64,000 nucleotides of DNA from Trichostrongylus colubriformis (taxonomy: Eukaryota > Nematoda > Chromadorea > Rhabditida > Trichostrongylidae), in assembly GCA_963978905.1 (NCBI GenBank), contig OZ022256.1:58554646-58618645 (forward strand), given 5' to 3'. Below are positions 22,401 through 32,361 of the stretch, in pieces (the stretch's first letter is position 1; every line of letters begins with the position of its first letter). Made by a program: the position numbers and the translations under genes. The notes below the pieces were generated by a model. It was not told the origin of the DNA. It saw only the letters and a program-made list of their open reading frames with translations, and made no database searches.

Positions 22401-24346
22401 CTTAGGCTAAAAACCCAGGCAAGAATAGCGCCGGACGCCGAATTCAGTGACGTGCCCCCCCCCCCCCCCTCCATATTACATTAGCACCATTTCTCATATT
22501 TAAATATCTCAATCCTTATACTTACAGTGAAAATTTTCATATTCTCATAATATTTGCAGTGAAAGATGCGTTCAGACTGTTGATCACCCTGCCTCTAGAA
22601 ATCCAAGCGGTTTATTTCTAAAATTCTCCAGCTTTTCTTTTCTTGCAACCTCGGCATTCTTAGTTGTAAGTTGTTTAATTAGTTTGTGCCTTTCGAGGTT
22701 GATTGGTGGAACATTTGTCGAAATGGCCTAACGTTTCGACTGAATCGTCGCCTTCGGAGGCCTGAACGTGGTACAAGGTTCACATTTATAACTGTAAATC
22801 CACCAAGCGCCTCATCTTCCACTAATCAATCTCGAAAGGCACAAACTAATTTAACAACTTACAATTATCTGTAGAATGGCTAATTGAATGGTGCTAATGT
22901 AGTTGGGGGAAGCCACTACACTGCGCTCGACGTTCGGCTGAGCTTATAGCCGAAGCTTCCCCTGAGGGAAGCTCCTATCTCACTGATTAAGGATCAGGTA
23001 AAAGATGCACCTTAGAGTACAAACAGATAGCTGTAAGAAGATACTAGGTGAGCAAGTGAGATACGACAGCACGAAAGTGAGTGTCTTTACCCACTTCCTT
23101 ACCTCCAAACTAAATTAGAAGCATAGAATGCCGTACCTGATTCCTAGACATGACGAGGATATGCTCATTTTCAGTGTTTCGCTTCGATTTCAAAAGAAGC
23201 AAATCTTCATTAGTCGCGGGTTGCCTAAAATGTCTTTACTTCCGTGGGCGTATCACATTCATCTGGGGAACGCGTTTCGTACCTGTAGCATCCCATGATT
23301 CTGTCATACTGTTGCATGCACATATAAGTTTTGAGTTTCCCTGTTGATACCTCTCGCTCCAATTGTTTTCTGAAACTCAGCCATGAATAGTTTTTTTTAC
23401 AACCACTCTCTGCATTCAGCAGTTTCTAAAGAATTAGTGAATGGAGCTTAGAAGTCGTTCTGAGTCCCGCTAATCTGAGTCGAGTTAATTCTGGTTCAAG
23501 TCTTTAATCTATATCAATTTATTATACTAATTTTAATTTATTTTATTTTATTTATTATACTAATTTATTATAGTCTCTAATTTGAGTTCTAATCTAAGTC
23601 GCTGAAATTCAGTGAAATACTCACGTGTCAATTTTGTTTTTACACTCTACCAATCCTTTGATCAGAAGTGCTGTGTACCTGAAGATAAAGGGATCTTTGG
23701 TATGAATGAAATCTTTTATTATGCATCGCCGTTCGGACCAGATTTCGAGAGCGGGACTGTTTTCAAGCCTCAAGTTCATTCCCGTAAACATTTTTCATCT
23801 ATAGTATTTGTAGTATTTATGTTTCATGAGATTTGGTGAGGTTTTTGAAATTAGAAATATTTCTTGTCTTGTAGATCAGTAGCGTCCCTTATTCATTCGT
23901 TGCCCTCGTCAGTTCCATCTATGTATAGTTTTGTATTTTATGATGGCGCGTCGCATCATGCATAAATAAATAAATAAACCTTAGCCAATCATCCTCGTCC
24001 TCAAAGTGCTGATGTGGAGAAATATACGCCGGACTTGAATATACTGGTAATGGAGTTCGAAACCGTAGATACGCCTCAGGTAGCCAGAATTGGTTGATCT
24101 AAAAAGATTTCAGTTCTCAGGAAAGTTTCTGACTGCGAAATGGGCCTAACTCACCCAGTTCTCCTCAGTTTCAGCCAGTCGCAGCAGTCTCTCTTGGTAG
24201 ACAAGACCTGCTTTTCTAAAATCTTGGACAGCTCGTTGTGTCCGTTGAAGCGGTTGATGACGCCCCTCGGCGACAACTTCGGCATATTCGATGTAGCGAT
24301 CGAGTGTGTGATCCAACGTCGGAATAGGGGGTTTGGGGAGAGGAGC
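11127..24346 (-). CDS. cha-1: Choline acetyltransferase (cha-1), multi-exon, status uncertain
   Basis: ChAT makes acetylcholine from choline and acetyl-CoA in cholinergic neurons. Ten exons are recognised on minus: 24155-24346, 23980-24098, 23625-23678, 23240-23369, 18920-19097, 18625-18836, 18355-18569, 13230-13452, 12206-12505 and 11127-11333 (TGA). A probable further exon is 18095-18170. The first seven join in phase with GT-AG borders. Landmarks are [30 protein letters not shown], the catalytic His in [39 protein letters not shown] and RDGYGCAYN, all in family order. The start-codon exon is not identified; in nematodes cha-1 shares its first exon with unc-17. The join from 18355 to 18095 is out of phase with the splice sites I can see, so a small exon is missed or the gene is damaged. 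Introns of 4.1 and 4.6 kb are full of transposons. Confidence 0.85.
12935..13040 (+). repeat. GC-rich dispersed repeat in a cha-1 intron
   Basis: The block from GCGCGTTCATGCTCTGCAG through GTGTCTCTGCGTATCTGCC to CCTGCCTCGTCACTG recurs at about 28400-28508 in inverse orientation and twice in copy B (about 59330-59550). It has no coding potential that I recognise. Four occurrences in 64 kb mark it as a dispersed family. Confidence 0.6.
14052..14175. mobile_element. 124-bp MITE with TA target duplication
   Basis: TA at 14050-14051 and 14176-14177 flanks a block with inverted ends of about 29 bp, CAGTCCAGTT at the left and AAATGGACTG at the right. Copy B reads GAGTGTTACTAGAAAG at 60595-60610, the uninterrupted site with a single TA. 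Insertion at TA fits the Tc1/mariner superfamily. Confidence 0.85.
14281..15104 (+). mobile_element. Mariner deletion derivative (family F2) with nested F1 remnant
   Basis: Ends TTAGGTTGTCGGGAGAAATC (14281) and its complement TTTTCCCGACAACCTAA (to 15104) are flanked by TA. The + frame 14685-14885 reads [20 protein letters not shown] and [13 protein letters not shown]. The third catalytic Asp, normally in the PSD motif of DD34D mariners, is changed in LALSAH, and the N-terminal half is missing. A piece of an F1 fold-back left arm (about 14445-14690, TAAGGTGTATGCAGAATGAA start) sits inside it. In copy B the same mariner keeps N-terminal transposase sequence and a complete F1 fold-back. Confidence 0.8.
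16131..16156 (-). other. Hammerhead-ribozyme-like core in the Penelope end
   Basis: On minus the segment reads CTGAAGA, matching the CUGANGA half of a hammerhead core. It continues with a short helix GGCG-ACTC-CGCC and then AAAACG, where a functional core would have GAAAC. Hammerhead motifs are known in the terminal copies of Penelope-like elements. The G to A change at the second half suggests an inactive copy. I could not pair stems I and III with confidence. Confidence 0.4.
16295..16845 (-). pseudogene. Penelope-like GIY-YIG endonuclease domain
   Basis: The open frame of 172 codons on minus reads [40 protein letters not shown] and [11 protein letters not shown]. The C..C spacing before an EYIGET motif, the Arg-rich RLKEH helix and the GAHR motif match the GIY-YIG domain of Penelope-like elements. 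The domain itself has no stop, but the upstream RT is broken and lacks its active-site DD pair, so this is a remnant. Copy B carries the same domain at 63129-63521. Confidence 0.85.
17000..17400 (-). pseudogene. Penelope-like reverse transcriptase fragment
   Basis: Minus-strand reading around 17190-17330 gives [19 protein letters not shown], the GLAMG(Q/S)..AP motif of Penelope RT. It is followed by [20 protein letters not shown], where the Y.DD active site should stand; the second Asp is Gly here. Downstream comes [12 protein letters not shown]. The part upstream of 17330 is interrupted by stops. It lies directly before the GIY-YIG domain. Confidence 0.8.
18355..19097 (-). CDS. cha-1: cha-1 central exons with NRWFD and catalytic His
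   Basis: Exon 18920-19097 begins [20 protein letters not shown]. Exon 18625-18836 includes [20 protein letters not shown] and ends [18 protein letters not shown]. After a 55-nt intron, exon 18355-18569 reads [23 protein letters not shown](F/Y)D and the EH(S/A)..(E/D)G motif with the catalytic His are hallmarks of the family, and both are present. Between CLDDD and GGGSS there is a low-complexity insert rich in Ser/Asp/Gln compared with vertebrate ChAT. Splice borders are standard and the three exons join without frameshift. Confidence 0.88.
19840..22235. repeat. Satellite-like repeat cluster in a cha-1 intron
   Basis: Five units end in GGACAGACARACAAA-like text, then 30-40 bases later TTTATATATAGGGTATGA or a close variant (ends near 20385, 20962, 21582, 21933, 22232). 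Each is preceded by CCGCCCAC-type motifs with AGGTGG or TAGGCG, and by TTGACC/CCACCCAACCC strings. Unit length varies from about 300 to 620 bp, so this is a diverged, irregular array. It fills the middle of the 4.1-kb intron between the CDTPTE and AFVVHTR exons. Confidence 0.7.
20984..21029. repeat. Perfect 20-bp inverted repeat with 6-nt loop
   Basis: ACTTCTTAACTCGGCTACAG at 20984-21003 is exactly complementary to 21010-21029, around ACTGCT. It lies in the satellite-like cluster. Perfect arms in otherwise diverged DNA suggest recent origin. Confidence 0.92.
22448..22470. repeat. Poly-C tract
   Basis: A run of about 16 C follows GACGTG inside the long cha-1 intron. It lies next to a region without other structure. 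Confidence 0.9.
22662..22866. mobile_element. MITE-like element with 50-bp inverted ends
   Basis: The left arm (22662-22712: AGTTGTAAGTTGTTTAATTA ... CGAGGTTGATTGGTGGA) is nearly complementary to the right arm (22817-22866). The short middle holds GCCTAACGTTTCGACTGAAT and CGTCGCCTTCGGAGGCC, which resembles the hammerhead-like part of the Penelope ends. It may be a non-autonomous derivative of that class. Confidence 0.6.
23240..24346 (-). CDS. cha-1: cha-1 N-terminal exons (four)
   Basis: Exon 24155-24346 encodes [20 protein letters not shown] and ends EETEENW-like (ETEENW). Exon 23980-24098 encodes [16 protein letters not shown], then [12 protein letters not shown]. Exon 23625-23678 is only 54 nt and encodes [17 protein letters not shown]. 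Exon 23240-23369 runs [20 protein letters not shown] and ends CDTPTE. Phases agree at all three junctions (0, 2, 2). The order matches the start of choline/carnitine acyltransferases: the PLP..L..TL motif, then YWL..MYL...PLP.NSSP, then the CM.QYY motif. The donor of the second exon is supplied by a TTTA repeat that is the complement of a retroelement tail. Confidence 0.88.
23890..23979 (+). mobile_element. Retroelement 3' tail fragment abutting a cha-1 exon
   Basis: GCATAAATAAATAAATAAAC at 23960-23979 is the kind of tail seen on the RTE element at 50190-50222. It ends one base from the cha-1 exon 23980-24098. On the gene strand the tail reads GTTTATTTATTTATTTATGC and provides the splice donor. 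The body upstream of the tail is too short and diverged to classify firmly. Confidence 0.45.
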
Positions 24347-26938
24347 CTAAAAAATGCGACATTTTTTGACTCTTAAAAATTATCATTATGTGAGGGTTCC
24401 ATAAAAAGAGGAGAATGCGATTTTCACTTTCATTTTGCATCTGGATGTAGGTTCTGCTATTTCCGAATTTGCAACGGGGAAAGGTGGGGAGGTGGTCAGT
24501 GGCCTGCGTTATTGGATCCTGCTCAAAAATTCATAATGCGGTCACCATCTTTATCATATGTCCACCCTAGAGCTCAGAAAACTCAAGGTGATGGTGATTC
24601 CAATTTCCCAATTTCGTTGTTAGAATGCTCGTAAGACGGAGATTAGACTCCCATCTATTGTAGGTAGGTGGAAGGAGAAGTTGGCGAACATTGACGTCAT
24701 GTAGCAAATCATGAATTCGATGATTATGAGTTACCACAGATTTCACTGCGAATAGTCGCTTACGCGAAGCTACCATCGTCAGATTCGGTACCAGCTCTTG
24801 AAGTTTTTTTAAAGTATAGTGTAGTGCAGATGTGAAAGTGAAGCGATGACGGTAATCGGTAATAAGAAGCTACCAAACTCTGATCTTGAGTCGATTCCTC
24901 AAAAGATGCTCGAGGGGTCGATCGGTTTAGAGAGGGTCGAAGAGCTGTGAACTTGAAATGAAGAGATGTGAAAAGCTTCTCTAGTATCACTTCTTGAGGA
25001 CAAAAGGTAAAATTTTGGCCTTGATCAATTCATTTCCGGCATGCGCCATGTATTGTGGTTCCATATGGAACAGTGGTGGCAGGTGAATGCGATTTGGCCT
25101 ATACAATGACTCCCGGAGGCTAGCCGGTGCAAAAGTCAGGGCTTTTAGTTTTCCAAAAGAGTCTGACAGCACCAGTTCCCCTATCCCGCAAGGATGGAAC
25201 GTTTGGCTTGGGCGGGCACTGACGCGAGATCTGATCCCAGCACTACGATGGTGGGAGGGCGACGTCACCTATCACTACACCACCTTTGCCCTAGGATTAC
25301 TTTTATAGAGAGAACCTTTTCTTGAGTGTCAGGATCTGATCATTTTCCATAGCGGAAGAAAACAAAAGCTATTTTGAATGGTGAAAGGGAGTGACTGTTG
25401 AGGCTGTAAGCACGCTCAGAAAATATTGGATCATTCCGTAAGCAGTATCGTTTTTTTTCAAACAAAATCTTTCCTATAAAATTACAAATTTTTGCAGCAT
25501 GTCGTACATGGTTCGGAAGAGATTTTTCTGCTCTATAAAGGTCATGTTTAGTTTCTGTGATCGTCATAATGGGAACGTTTTCGGGCTGGCGAAGTGGTTG
25601 ATTCAAATGACTGGAATCGACAAAACAGTCAATTGATTAAAACACTATGTTTTACTCTATGAAAGCTAATCAATCGTGTGTTTCGTACTTAGCCCCAACC
25701 TCTTCTGCAAGTCCCACCAATTGGTTGCTTGGGAAGTCACCTCGCTCTTTTGTTCACATTTATTTTTCCGCCCCAACTCGATGATTTTTGGCAAGTTTTC
25801 GAATCAAGGCAGAAGAATTTTCCTTAACAACCCACTCAAAGACACCAGAAGGGGGTAATTTTGGCTTACTGTAGAACAGACGTAGTGTGGACGAGTTCAA
25901 GTGGCCGCCATTGCACAAACTCGCCAATTTGACGCCTTGGCATGGTGCCAAAAGAAGATGTTTCTATTATAAATTTGTTTTTTCCTCAACTTTTTACATT
26001 GTTGTTTCTTATATTGTTTCTAGATGTGCTTACACGAATGCTGATGTAGTTAGGAATGGCCACCCCATTGCGCTGGGAGTCAGGTGCTACAACTAACGTT
26101 GGCCCACGGCCCGTCTCCTACAGCGGACAACTTGGAATGGATGCGCTGATGCGAATTGGATGCGAATACACACCGCAGCGGTGCGCTCTTGAATCCGGGT
26201 TTTTTCACCTATTATCGCTTCTAACCTTCTGTGTTCAATACAAATTGCTCATTTCTTTGCATCTTTCTCTTGTTTCGGACCCCCTTCCGGTTCCTTTAAA
26301 CGAATGGTGAAGCGTCAAGTACAGGTATTGAGTAGGGACCAGAAAACATTACTGACCAGATTTCTTGAGTTTCTGTTGAAAAAATAGAATGTGCAATGAT
26401 GTCAACTGGGCCGCTACTCCATATTTTTAAAATTCAATATGAATCACAGCCAGAACAAAAACGAAACACATTCAGATAGAGCAGACAAACTCCTTCCGAA
26501 TGGCTCATAAAGCATTGCTAAGTAAGGAATTTGAAAAGAAAAATTTCATTCTGAATAAACGTGAGTGCTTTCGGAAAAGGGAACTTGGAAAAAGAACGAC
26601 GCGACTTCTTGATCAACCGAATTTTGGAAATTGCAGAAGAGGTCAGCGCTGGGTACGGAACACGTGACGGTTGATTTTTCTAAAATGAAACAGTGTTTTA
26701 ATTGAATGCCGGTTCAGCCAACTTTCTTCAGCTGGACCTACCTCTCAACGAGCCACAATATCGGCTCCATTCTAGAATGCTCAAAAACTAAACATCATTT
26801 TTTTGTAGAGCAAAAAAATTCTTTCAAATGATATATAAGAAGTGGCAAAAACTTGTCACTTTATTGGATAAATTTTCGCTTAAAAGCAAAACGACATTAC
26901 TTATGGAACGACCCAATACTACAAGATAACTGTTGTTA
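24347..26938. other. cha-1 first-intron DNA, no further gene recognised
   Basis: I see no exon or RNA gene here. The block 24987-25268 (-), with text HPCGIGELVLSDSFGKLKAL, is related to 52066-52160 (+), HPSGIDELVPDSSEKINAL, so a dispersed repeat is present. The start-codon exon of cha-1 may lie in this interval or upstream of unc-17. Confidence 0.45.
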
Positions 26939-27865
26939 TTAGGTTGAGTCGATATGGCTCGGACAAATGGTAGTGATGATTTCTAGAGATCATAACTCAA
27001 CAAGGAGTTAACGAAAATGGACGTGCCGTTAGAATGAGTATAAAAAACTCTTCGAAGTTCAGTCAAACAAACTCTCCACACTGGTTTCATTCCGCCACCA
27101 TGCCGCACGATTTCAAGCCGTCCAGAGACCACTTCTGCAATATCATACAATTTCTATCGCTATCTGGTCAAGAACCCGTGGATATCGACAGACGCCTAGA
27201 GGAAGCTTACAGATAGCATGTCCCCGCCAGAAGTACACTGTACTTAGGGCATTCGAAGTTTGCTTCAGGCGGCTAATCCATCGGAGACGAAGACCGCATT
27301 TGGTGGAGCGTACACGACGCAGAGTATTGGGAGCTGCTCGATGAAGGTACAACAGTATCTACCGACGTCTACACTCGTCAACTACGGGAATTGAAGGCAA
27401 ATGTCCAAAAATTGCAACGACGGCGGTCACATATCTACTTCCAGCACGACAACGCGAGACCACACATTGCAAGATCGACCGAGGCCGAGCTGATGTCGTA
27501 CAGTTGGACGGTGCTTCCTCACCCACCATACTCCCCAGACCTGACCTCTTCGGATTTCCACCTTTTCTGCCACCTCCAACGCCCCCCAGACGGCCAAGAC
27601 TTCGAAATTCGCGACGACGTCAAGAAGACACTCGAAAACTTCTTCGAGGCCCAGCCCCCGGCCTTCTGGAGCAAGGGCATCCACGATCTGACAAACCGGT
27701 GGCAGAAGGTTATCGATGGAGATGGGACATACAGTAGACGTTCAAAAGTATTCGGCCAAATGTTTTTCATTTGGGTTTTTCACTTATTACTTTTTTGCGA
27801 CTGGTCTGATCTGAGAGAACTTTTAGTATGTTGTACTTGGAGATACTGCATACATGATATACTAT
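26939..27865 (+). mobile_element. Dead mariner with DD34D region
   Basis: It begins TTAGGTTGAGTCGATATGGC after a TA. The + frame 27391-27885 reads [18 protein letters not shown] and LPHPPYSPDLTSSDFHLF. The distance from Asp in HDN to Asp in SSD is that of DD34D mariners. N-terminal text (HDFKPSRDHF, LSGQEPVDIDRRLEEAY) sits at 27100-27213 in broken frames. No right terminal repeat was found before 27866, where another repeat begins. It belongs to a different mariner lineage from F1 and F2. Confidence 0.75.
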
Positions 27866-27866
27866 T

Positions 27867-28239
27867 TTGGCGCTCAACGGTGTAATTTACGTGGTTATAT
27901 GAAATTTTTTGTTTTTGGAGTGCCATCGCTATGCCGTCCCGCTGTGCCGCTGTCATCAAAAGTCGTGATTTTTCTACAAAATATTATTGTTCTCTGAAGC
28001 TTGCTCGTTTTGTTTTTGTAAAGAAAGCCATTTTTTGACTAAGCCTTTTACTTTTTTTCGGTGGTCTTGTAATAAATTCTTGTAAAAAACCATGAAAAGA
28101 GTCAAGCGGCACTCAACTAGAAGGAAATGTTGACAATAGGTTCGGGCACCACATATTGAAATTTTGTCAAATTTGGTCAAGTAGAAAAAAAATTATGACA
28201 AAAATTGTTTGGATGAATACTTTTGAGCGCCACTGTATT
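27867..28239. mobile_element. Possible small Tc1/mariner-type MITE
   Basis: The ends TTGGCGCTCAACGG (left) and TTTTGAGCGCCACTG (right) are imperfect inverted copies of a GTGGCGCTCAAAA-type terminus. The interior is AT-rich with no coding frame. The ends are short and mismatched, so the call is tentative. Confidence 0.35.
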
Positions 28240-28399
28240 TCAAGTGGATGCCTGTTGTCGTTAAAAAGTTGTTCGATAAAATAAAAATTTGTCAGTTTGC
28301 CCGGTTCATATTGACTCAACCTGGTAGGTTGCTGAATAAGAGCGCGTTCAACTTTCGGCTGGTAGGGCGCGGCCGTGTTCACCGGCAGCGAGGCAGAGT

Positions 28400-28508
28400 G
28401 GCACGGGCAATGTGCAGAGACGAGGCAGAAAAGAGAGAGGGTGGCACTGGCGGAGACGCAGAGAAACGCAGCCACGAGCTGCCGCCGGCACTGCAAAATA
28501 TGAACGTG
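28400..28508 (-). repeat. GC-rich dispersed repeat, inverse copy
   Basis: Read on minus this matches 12935-13040 (GCAGTGCCGGCGGC, then GTTTCTCTGCGTCTCCGCC and CTGCCTCGTC). It sits exactly at the outer edge of the tRNA-like fold-back: 28316-28340 before it matches the outer right flank of that fold-back at 28971-28990. It was therefore inserted into the left arm. Confidence 0.55.
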
Positions 28509-28528
28509 GCTTTCTGAGCAGAAGCCTT

Positions 28529-28602
28529 GGTCTTGGAGGGTACTCGAACCCACACTCGATCTTTCCCGGCATATGTTCTAATCCATTACACTACCGAGTC
28601 CC
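28529..28602 (-). other. tRNA-like sequence, minus copy
   Basis: On minus it reads GACTCGGTAGTGTAATGGAT (A-box-like) and GTGTGGGTTCGAGTACC (B-box-like, GGTTCGAG). The acceptor ends no longer pair. It is most likely a SINE head or tRNA relic rather than a working tRNA gene. Confidence 0.6.
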
Positions 28603-28884
28603 CTTTCACATCAGCTCAACTTCTGAATGGTATGTTCACCATAGCTTAACAGCACTCACACGTAAAACGTGCTGAGCCGGTTGACCAGTATCGGCATTAA
28701 ACCGTGAAGCTGTAAGTTTGAGTAAATTGGTTCTGATATTTTTGAATGTCGATAGATGCTTGATTTTCGCCACAGCTCGCGTTGCGAAATCATTATCTGC
28801 TGAGGCTTTCAGCTTCACAGTTCAATGCCGGAATTGACCATCCGGCGGTAAATATACCATTCAGAAGCTGAGTTAGGGTAAAAG

Positions 28885-28958
28885 GGTCTCGGTAGTGTAA
28901 TGGATTAGCACATACGCCCGAAAAGCATGGAGTGTGGGTTCGAGTCTCTTCCGGGACC
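28885..28958 (+). other. tRNA-like sequence, plus copy
   Basis: It has tRNA length (74 nt) and pairing 7-base ends GGTCTCG and CGGGACC (one G-U). Internal control boxes are GGTAGTGTAATGGATTAGC and GGGTTCGAGTC. The anticodon stem does not pair, so I do not assign an anticodon. It is a tRNA-derived repeat head, kept better than the minus copy. Confidence 0.6.
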
Positions 28959-29240
28959 AAGGCTTCTGCTCATAACTCAGCAACCTAATAACGATTTAGC
29001 ATTACGGGCTGCTGCGCAAATCAGCACCTATAATGAAATAAAAATCATTATTTGCTTGATAAATTCTTTTTGAGGAGGTCATGTTTCTACTAGAGAGCTT
29101 CGGCATTTCGGCAAATGGAGCATGTTTCATGAAATATGAAGAATGGAAGTAGAAGAAGCATGCTTTACTCCTTTTTCGTATGTCCAATCTTCGTGACTGG
29201 TGTCTACTTCAGCATGTCATGGTTTCGGTCGTGTCCACTT

Positions 29241-29703
29241 GAAGAAATCCTCCACGGAAAAATGAGTTTTCTACTGCTCATATATTTAAGTTGTATCAGC
29301 CTAATGTGGGCCGCATGCAAAGTTTGACGTGAAAAAAATGAAAATGCGGCCAAAATACAGCACCGTACAGTATTGGTCGCGTGTGCACGGCCTCCAAGCA
29401 AGTGCCCACCCTGTTGTCCGCCGCGGTCGGAGTTGCGTTGTAGGAACAGAAAGTTACGTAGACAGTCCCACTCTCCGTTTCCAACCGCGGCGGACGATGG
29501 CACGGGACTTTTTCGGCACGGGACTTCGGATACAGCTCCTGAAACTCTTGGCCGGGAGGCCCCGCCCACCTGGCCAAAATTTGAGCATCTTACCCGAATT
29601 CTCATTTTTTCGTGTAAAACTTTGCATGCAGCCCTTATTTGGCAAATACAACATAAGTATGTGGGTAACAAAGAAGCTTATTCCTTCTTGGTCGATTTCT
29701 TTT
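29241..29703. mobile_element. Palindromic MITE family P, copy 1
   Basis: Inverted ends extend over more than 100 bp. The left arm includes GTGGGCCGCATGCAAAGTTT; the right arm includes AAACTTTGCATGCAGCCC and AATACAACATAAGTATGTGG. An inner palindrome CGCCGCGGTCGG/CCAACCGCGGCGG follows. Two further copies lie at 38132 and 50235. Long frames on both strands here are products of the palindrome and are not genes. Confidence 0.8.
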
Positions 29704-31702
29704 AAAATCTGGACTTGTAACGTTTCCTTTTTGGGATATCAATTATCACACTGGAATTTTCAGCTGTTACAGCTTCTACGCTGGGTGTGCCGCCCACTGA
29801 TTTTTGCCTAGGCCACAAGTCTCTCAATAGTCCAAAACTCATTCATGCGCTATTTTGAATGGAAGCAGCGTGCGGGGCGTATTTCTCAGGAAGGGTTTTT
29901 CGATTTGGAATTCTAGGCCGTGGGGCTTTATACTCTCTCAAAACTTATAATATAGATGGAGGATATTGCTGAATGTTCGGTTACCGTCTAAGGGCCCGTG
30001 CAAAAACAAAATCAGGCTGACTCATTTTTACAAGACACTCAGAAATACCTATATAAAATTACCCTTACCTCTAACAGTGATGAAGGAGCAAATCAAGACC
30101 TAATGGAATATTCCATTTGTCTTTTAAATTCAAGTTTTCAAGAAATCTAGCAACTACTTCATTCATGGACATTGCTGAGGTCCGCTCAGCACTTTCCATG
30201 TGCAACGGAACGACAGGTGTCAGATGATATAGGTGATAGCTTCCCGTGCATTGAGCAGAATCATAGCCACCTATACACCCTATTTCCAACTATCATCGAA
30301 TGAGGAGTTAAAGTCGTGATGCACGTATTAGTTCTATGCTTCATCCTACAGCGCTGTGCAAAAAAAACGTGAAAAGTGTTCAACTCCATTGATCCTTTGA
30401 ATTTTTTCCATTTTTTGTTCAATGGCTTCTGGTATTGCTGCTGCAGATCGCAATGCTAATGAGAATGCTCAGGCAAAGCTCGTCTCAACCCGAAGCTCGA
30501 ATCAACCCTCGTCTTCTGAGTCTTTCTTCTCCATTTTAAAAGGGCACGTGCATTTTTCTCTCCCCTTTATAGATGCAATTTGGTGAAGTCTAAAATTTTT
30601 TACTTTTTTTAATTTTTGATTTTTTTTTGAAATTTTGAAAGTATTTTTTTCAAAATGTATCGGCAATTATAAATGTAACGAGATTGGGCACGTCGCCTCA
30701 CTCTTCTGCAGACATTGATGCCGCGTCAAACGCTCACAAAATGCTACTGAGGTTTTCTGTAAGATACATGGCAATTGATGAAGTGACCAGCAATAACCCA
30801 CAATGAATTGGTTAGGCATGAACATTTGAAAAGCGCAGGGCCCAGAATCTTTAGTTACAACCTTTTCGAACAATAGTCTATAGCATAAGGATGCTGAGTT
30901 ATGAGCAAAAGTCTCAAGGTAATCCTTATAGTAACTTTCGCATCGCGAGCTGCGGCGATAATCAGCAGCTATCAAACATCAAAAGTATCAAAGTCTGTAG
31001 TATGATAAATCAGGTTTTCGAAGAGCATCACATTCCGGAAAATTGGATCCAAAACTGGAAGGCAGCACATTTTTTTGATTTGGCTTTCTCCTTTTGGTTG
31101 CTTGAAGGCACATTCCAGGATTACCTTGAGTGGCTTGAAGCGCTCAGTTATAAATTAGAGGTGCTGTGGCATACGCTGTTAAAGAAATATCCGAAATTAG
31201 CTCGCGATGTGGGCAAAAATAAGGTCTCCTGACATCTGGCTCTGGACGAGAATACCGCGTGGAAACGAGCCTTTTAATCATTGGAATACAACCTGTTTGC
31301 TCATGTCGTCGTCCCCTTTATCATTGGGATCTCTTCCTTATCTTATATTATCACACAAATGGTAAGTCTCATTGCAACGTTGTTGCAACCATTGTCATTG
31401 TCATTGCCAACGATCACGTCTCGGGTGAGGTGCTGGGTGAAGTCGTGCTTGCTTCTTTGGATCTGCAAGCTCCAGGAACTGACATCCACGCCTCGGTAAA
31501 GGTGCAGCTCACTGACTGCGGGTCGAACTATCTGACCACGATCTGAGCTGTAACACCCCAGTAGTCCTGGAATGTGCCTTTAATTAATGAATCTGTCATC
31601 TGAACCCATTAACCGAAGAAAAAATCCATTTCTACCATCAAAATTAATGCAACAGTTGAGCTTTGCTGTATGTAAATCCCAGTTTAGGAATGTCTCCCTC
31701 TC
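29704..31702. other. No gene recognised
   Basis: Scattered short frames have no recognisable domain. A stretch near 31000-31080 (+) reads VFEEHHIPENWIQNWKAAHF, which faintly resembles the start of a non-LTR reverse transcriptase. One such match is not enough for a call. Confidence 0.4.
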
Positions 31703-32359
31703 TTAGGTTGTAGGGGAAGTTCTTCCGTTTTCTAAGCGTGCTTTTCTCCCTCCAAACTGCTTTTCAGCAATTTCTTCTGTATATATACATGTAGTACAAG
31801 CTCACACGCATATAGGTATTATTGTCTTTCATTTCCCTTTTTCGGCAAAATAGACATATCAAAGGTCAATGTCATCTTCACTATCGAGAGTTTTTCTTTG
31901 AATGGCGTGAGATAGGGAAAGGAATAGATGATTGTTCGATGGAGCAAGATCAGGGTTATAAGGTGGATGGGGCAGCACTTCCCATTCAAGCTTGAGAATT
32001 TTTGGCGAGTCAATTTTTTGGGAATCTTCCCACATATTGAAAAAGTGACTCGCCAAAAAATTCTCGAGCTCGAATTGGAAGTGCTGCCCCATCCACCTTA
32101 TAGTCCTGATCTTGGGATTATCATCTTTTCCTTTCCTTATCTAACGCCATACAAAGAAAATCTTTTGATAGTGAAGATGACATTGACCTTTGATATGTTT
32201 ATTTTGCCGAAAATGGTTATCCGGGAGATGAAAGACAATAATCCTATAGATGCGTGTGAACTTGAACTACATGCATATGTACAAAAGAAATTGCCGGAAA
32301 GCAGTTTGGAGAGAAAAAAGATGTTTGAAAAAAACGAAAGAACTATCCCTACAACCTAA
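31703..32359. mobile_element. Mariner-derived fold-back element (family F2, copy b)
   Basis: The ends TTAGGTTGTAGGGG (31703) and CCCTACAACCTAA (to 32359) are inverted. Both arms encode the same C-terminal mariner segment facing outward. The minus arm (31859-32030) reads KILKLEWEVLPHPPYNPDL; the plus arm (32044-32230) reads [20 protein letters not shown] and then FDMFILPK. The arms are about 300 bp and meet near 32030. TA (32360-32361) is shared with the next element. Confidence 0.85.
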
Positions 32360-32361
32360 TA

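Larger units (their letters stand above)
28516..28971. mobile_element. Fold-back element with two divergent tRNA-like heads
   Basis: GAGCAGAAGCCTTGG at 28516 and CCAAGGCTTCTGCTC at about 28957-28971 are inverted ends. Inward, both arms hold a tRNA-like stretch and then ATACCATTCAGAAG/CTTCTGAATGGTAT and CCGGTTGACC/GGTCAATTCC-type sequences, also inverted. The whole block could fold into one long hairpin with arms near 190 bp. It may come from two copies of a tRNA-derived SINE in head-to-head arrangement. Confidence 0.7.

Noticed and set aside
27427..27770. Minus-strand frames over the mariner at 26939
   Set aside because: They are antisense shadows of the transposase frame.
28885..28958. Functional tRNA gene
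   Set aside because: The anticodon stem does not pair and the sequence belongs to a fold-back with a second, diverged copy.
29329..29811. 160-codon plus frame and 155-codon minus frame
   Set aside because: Both lie in a palindromic MITE with two other copies in the window and have no domain.
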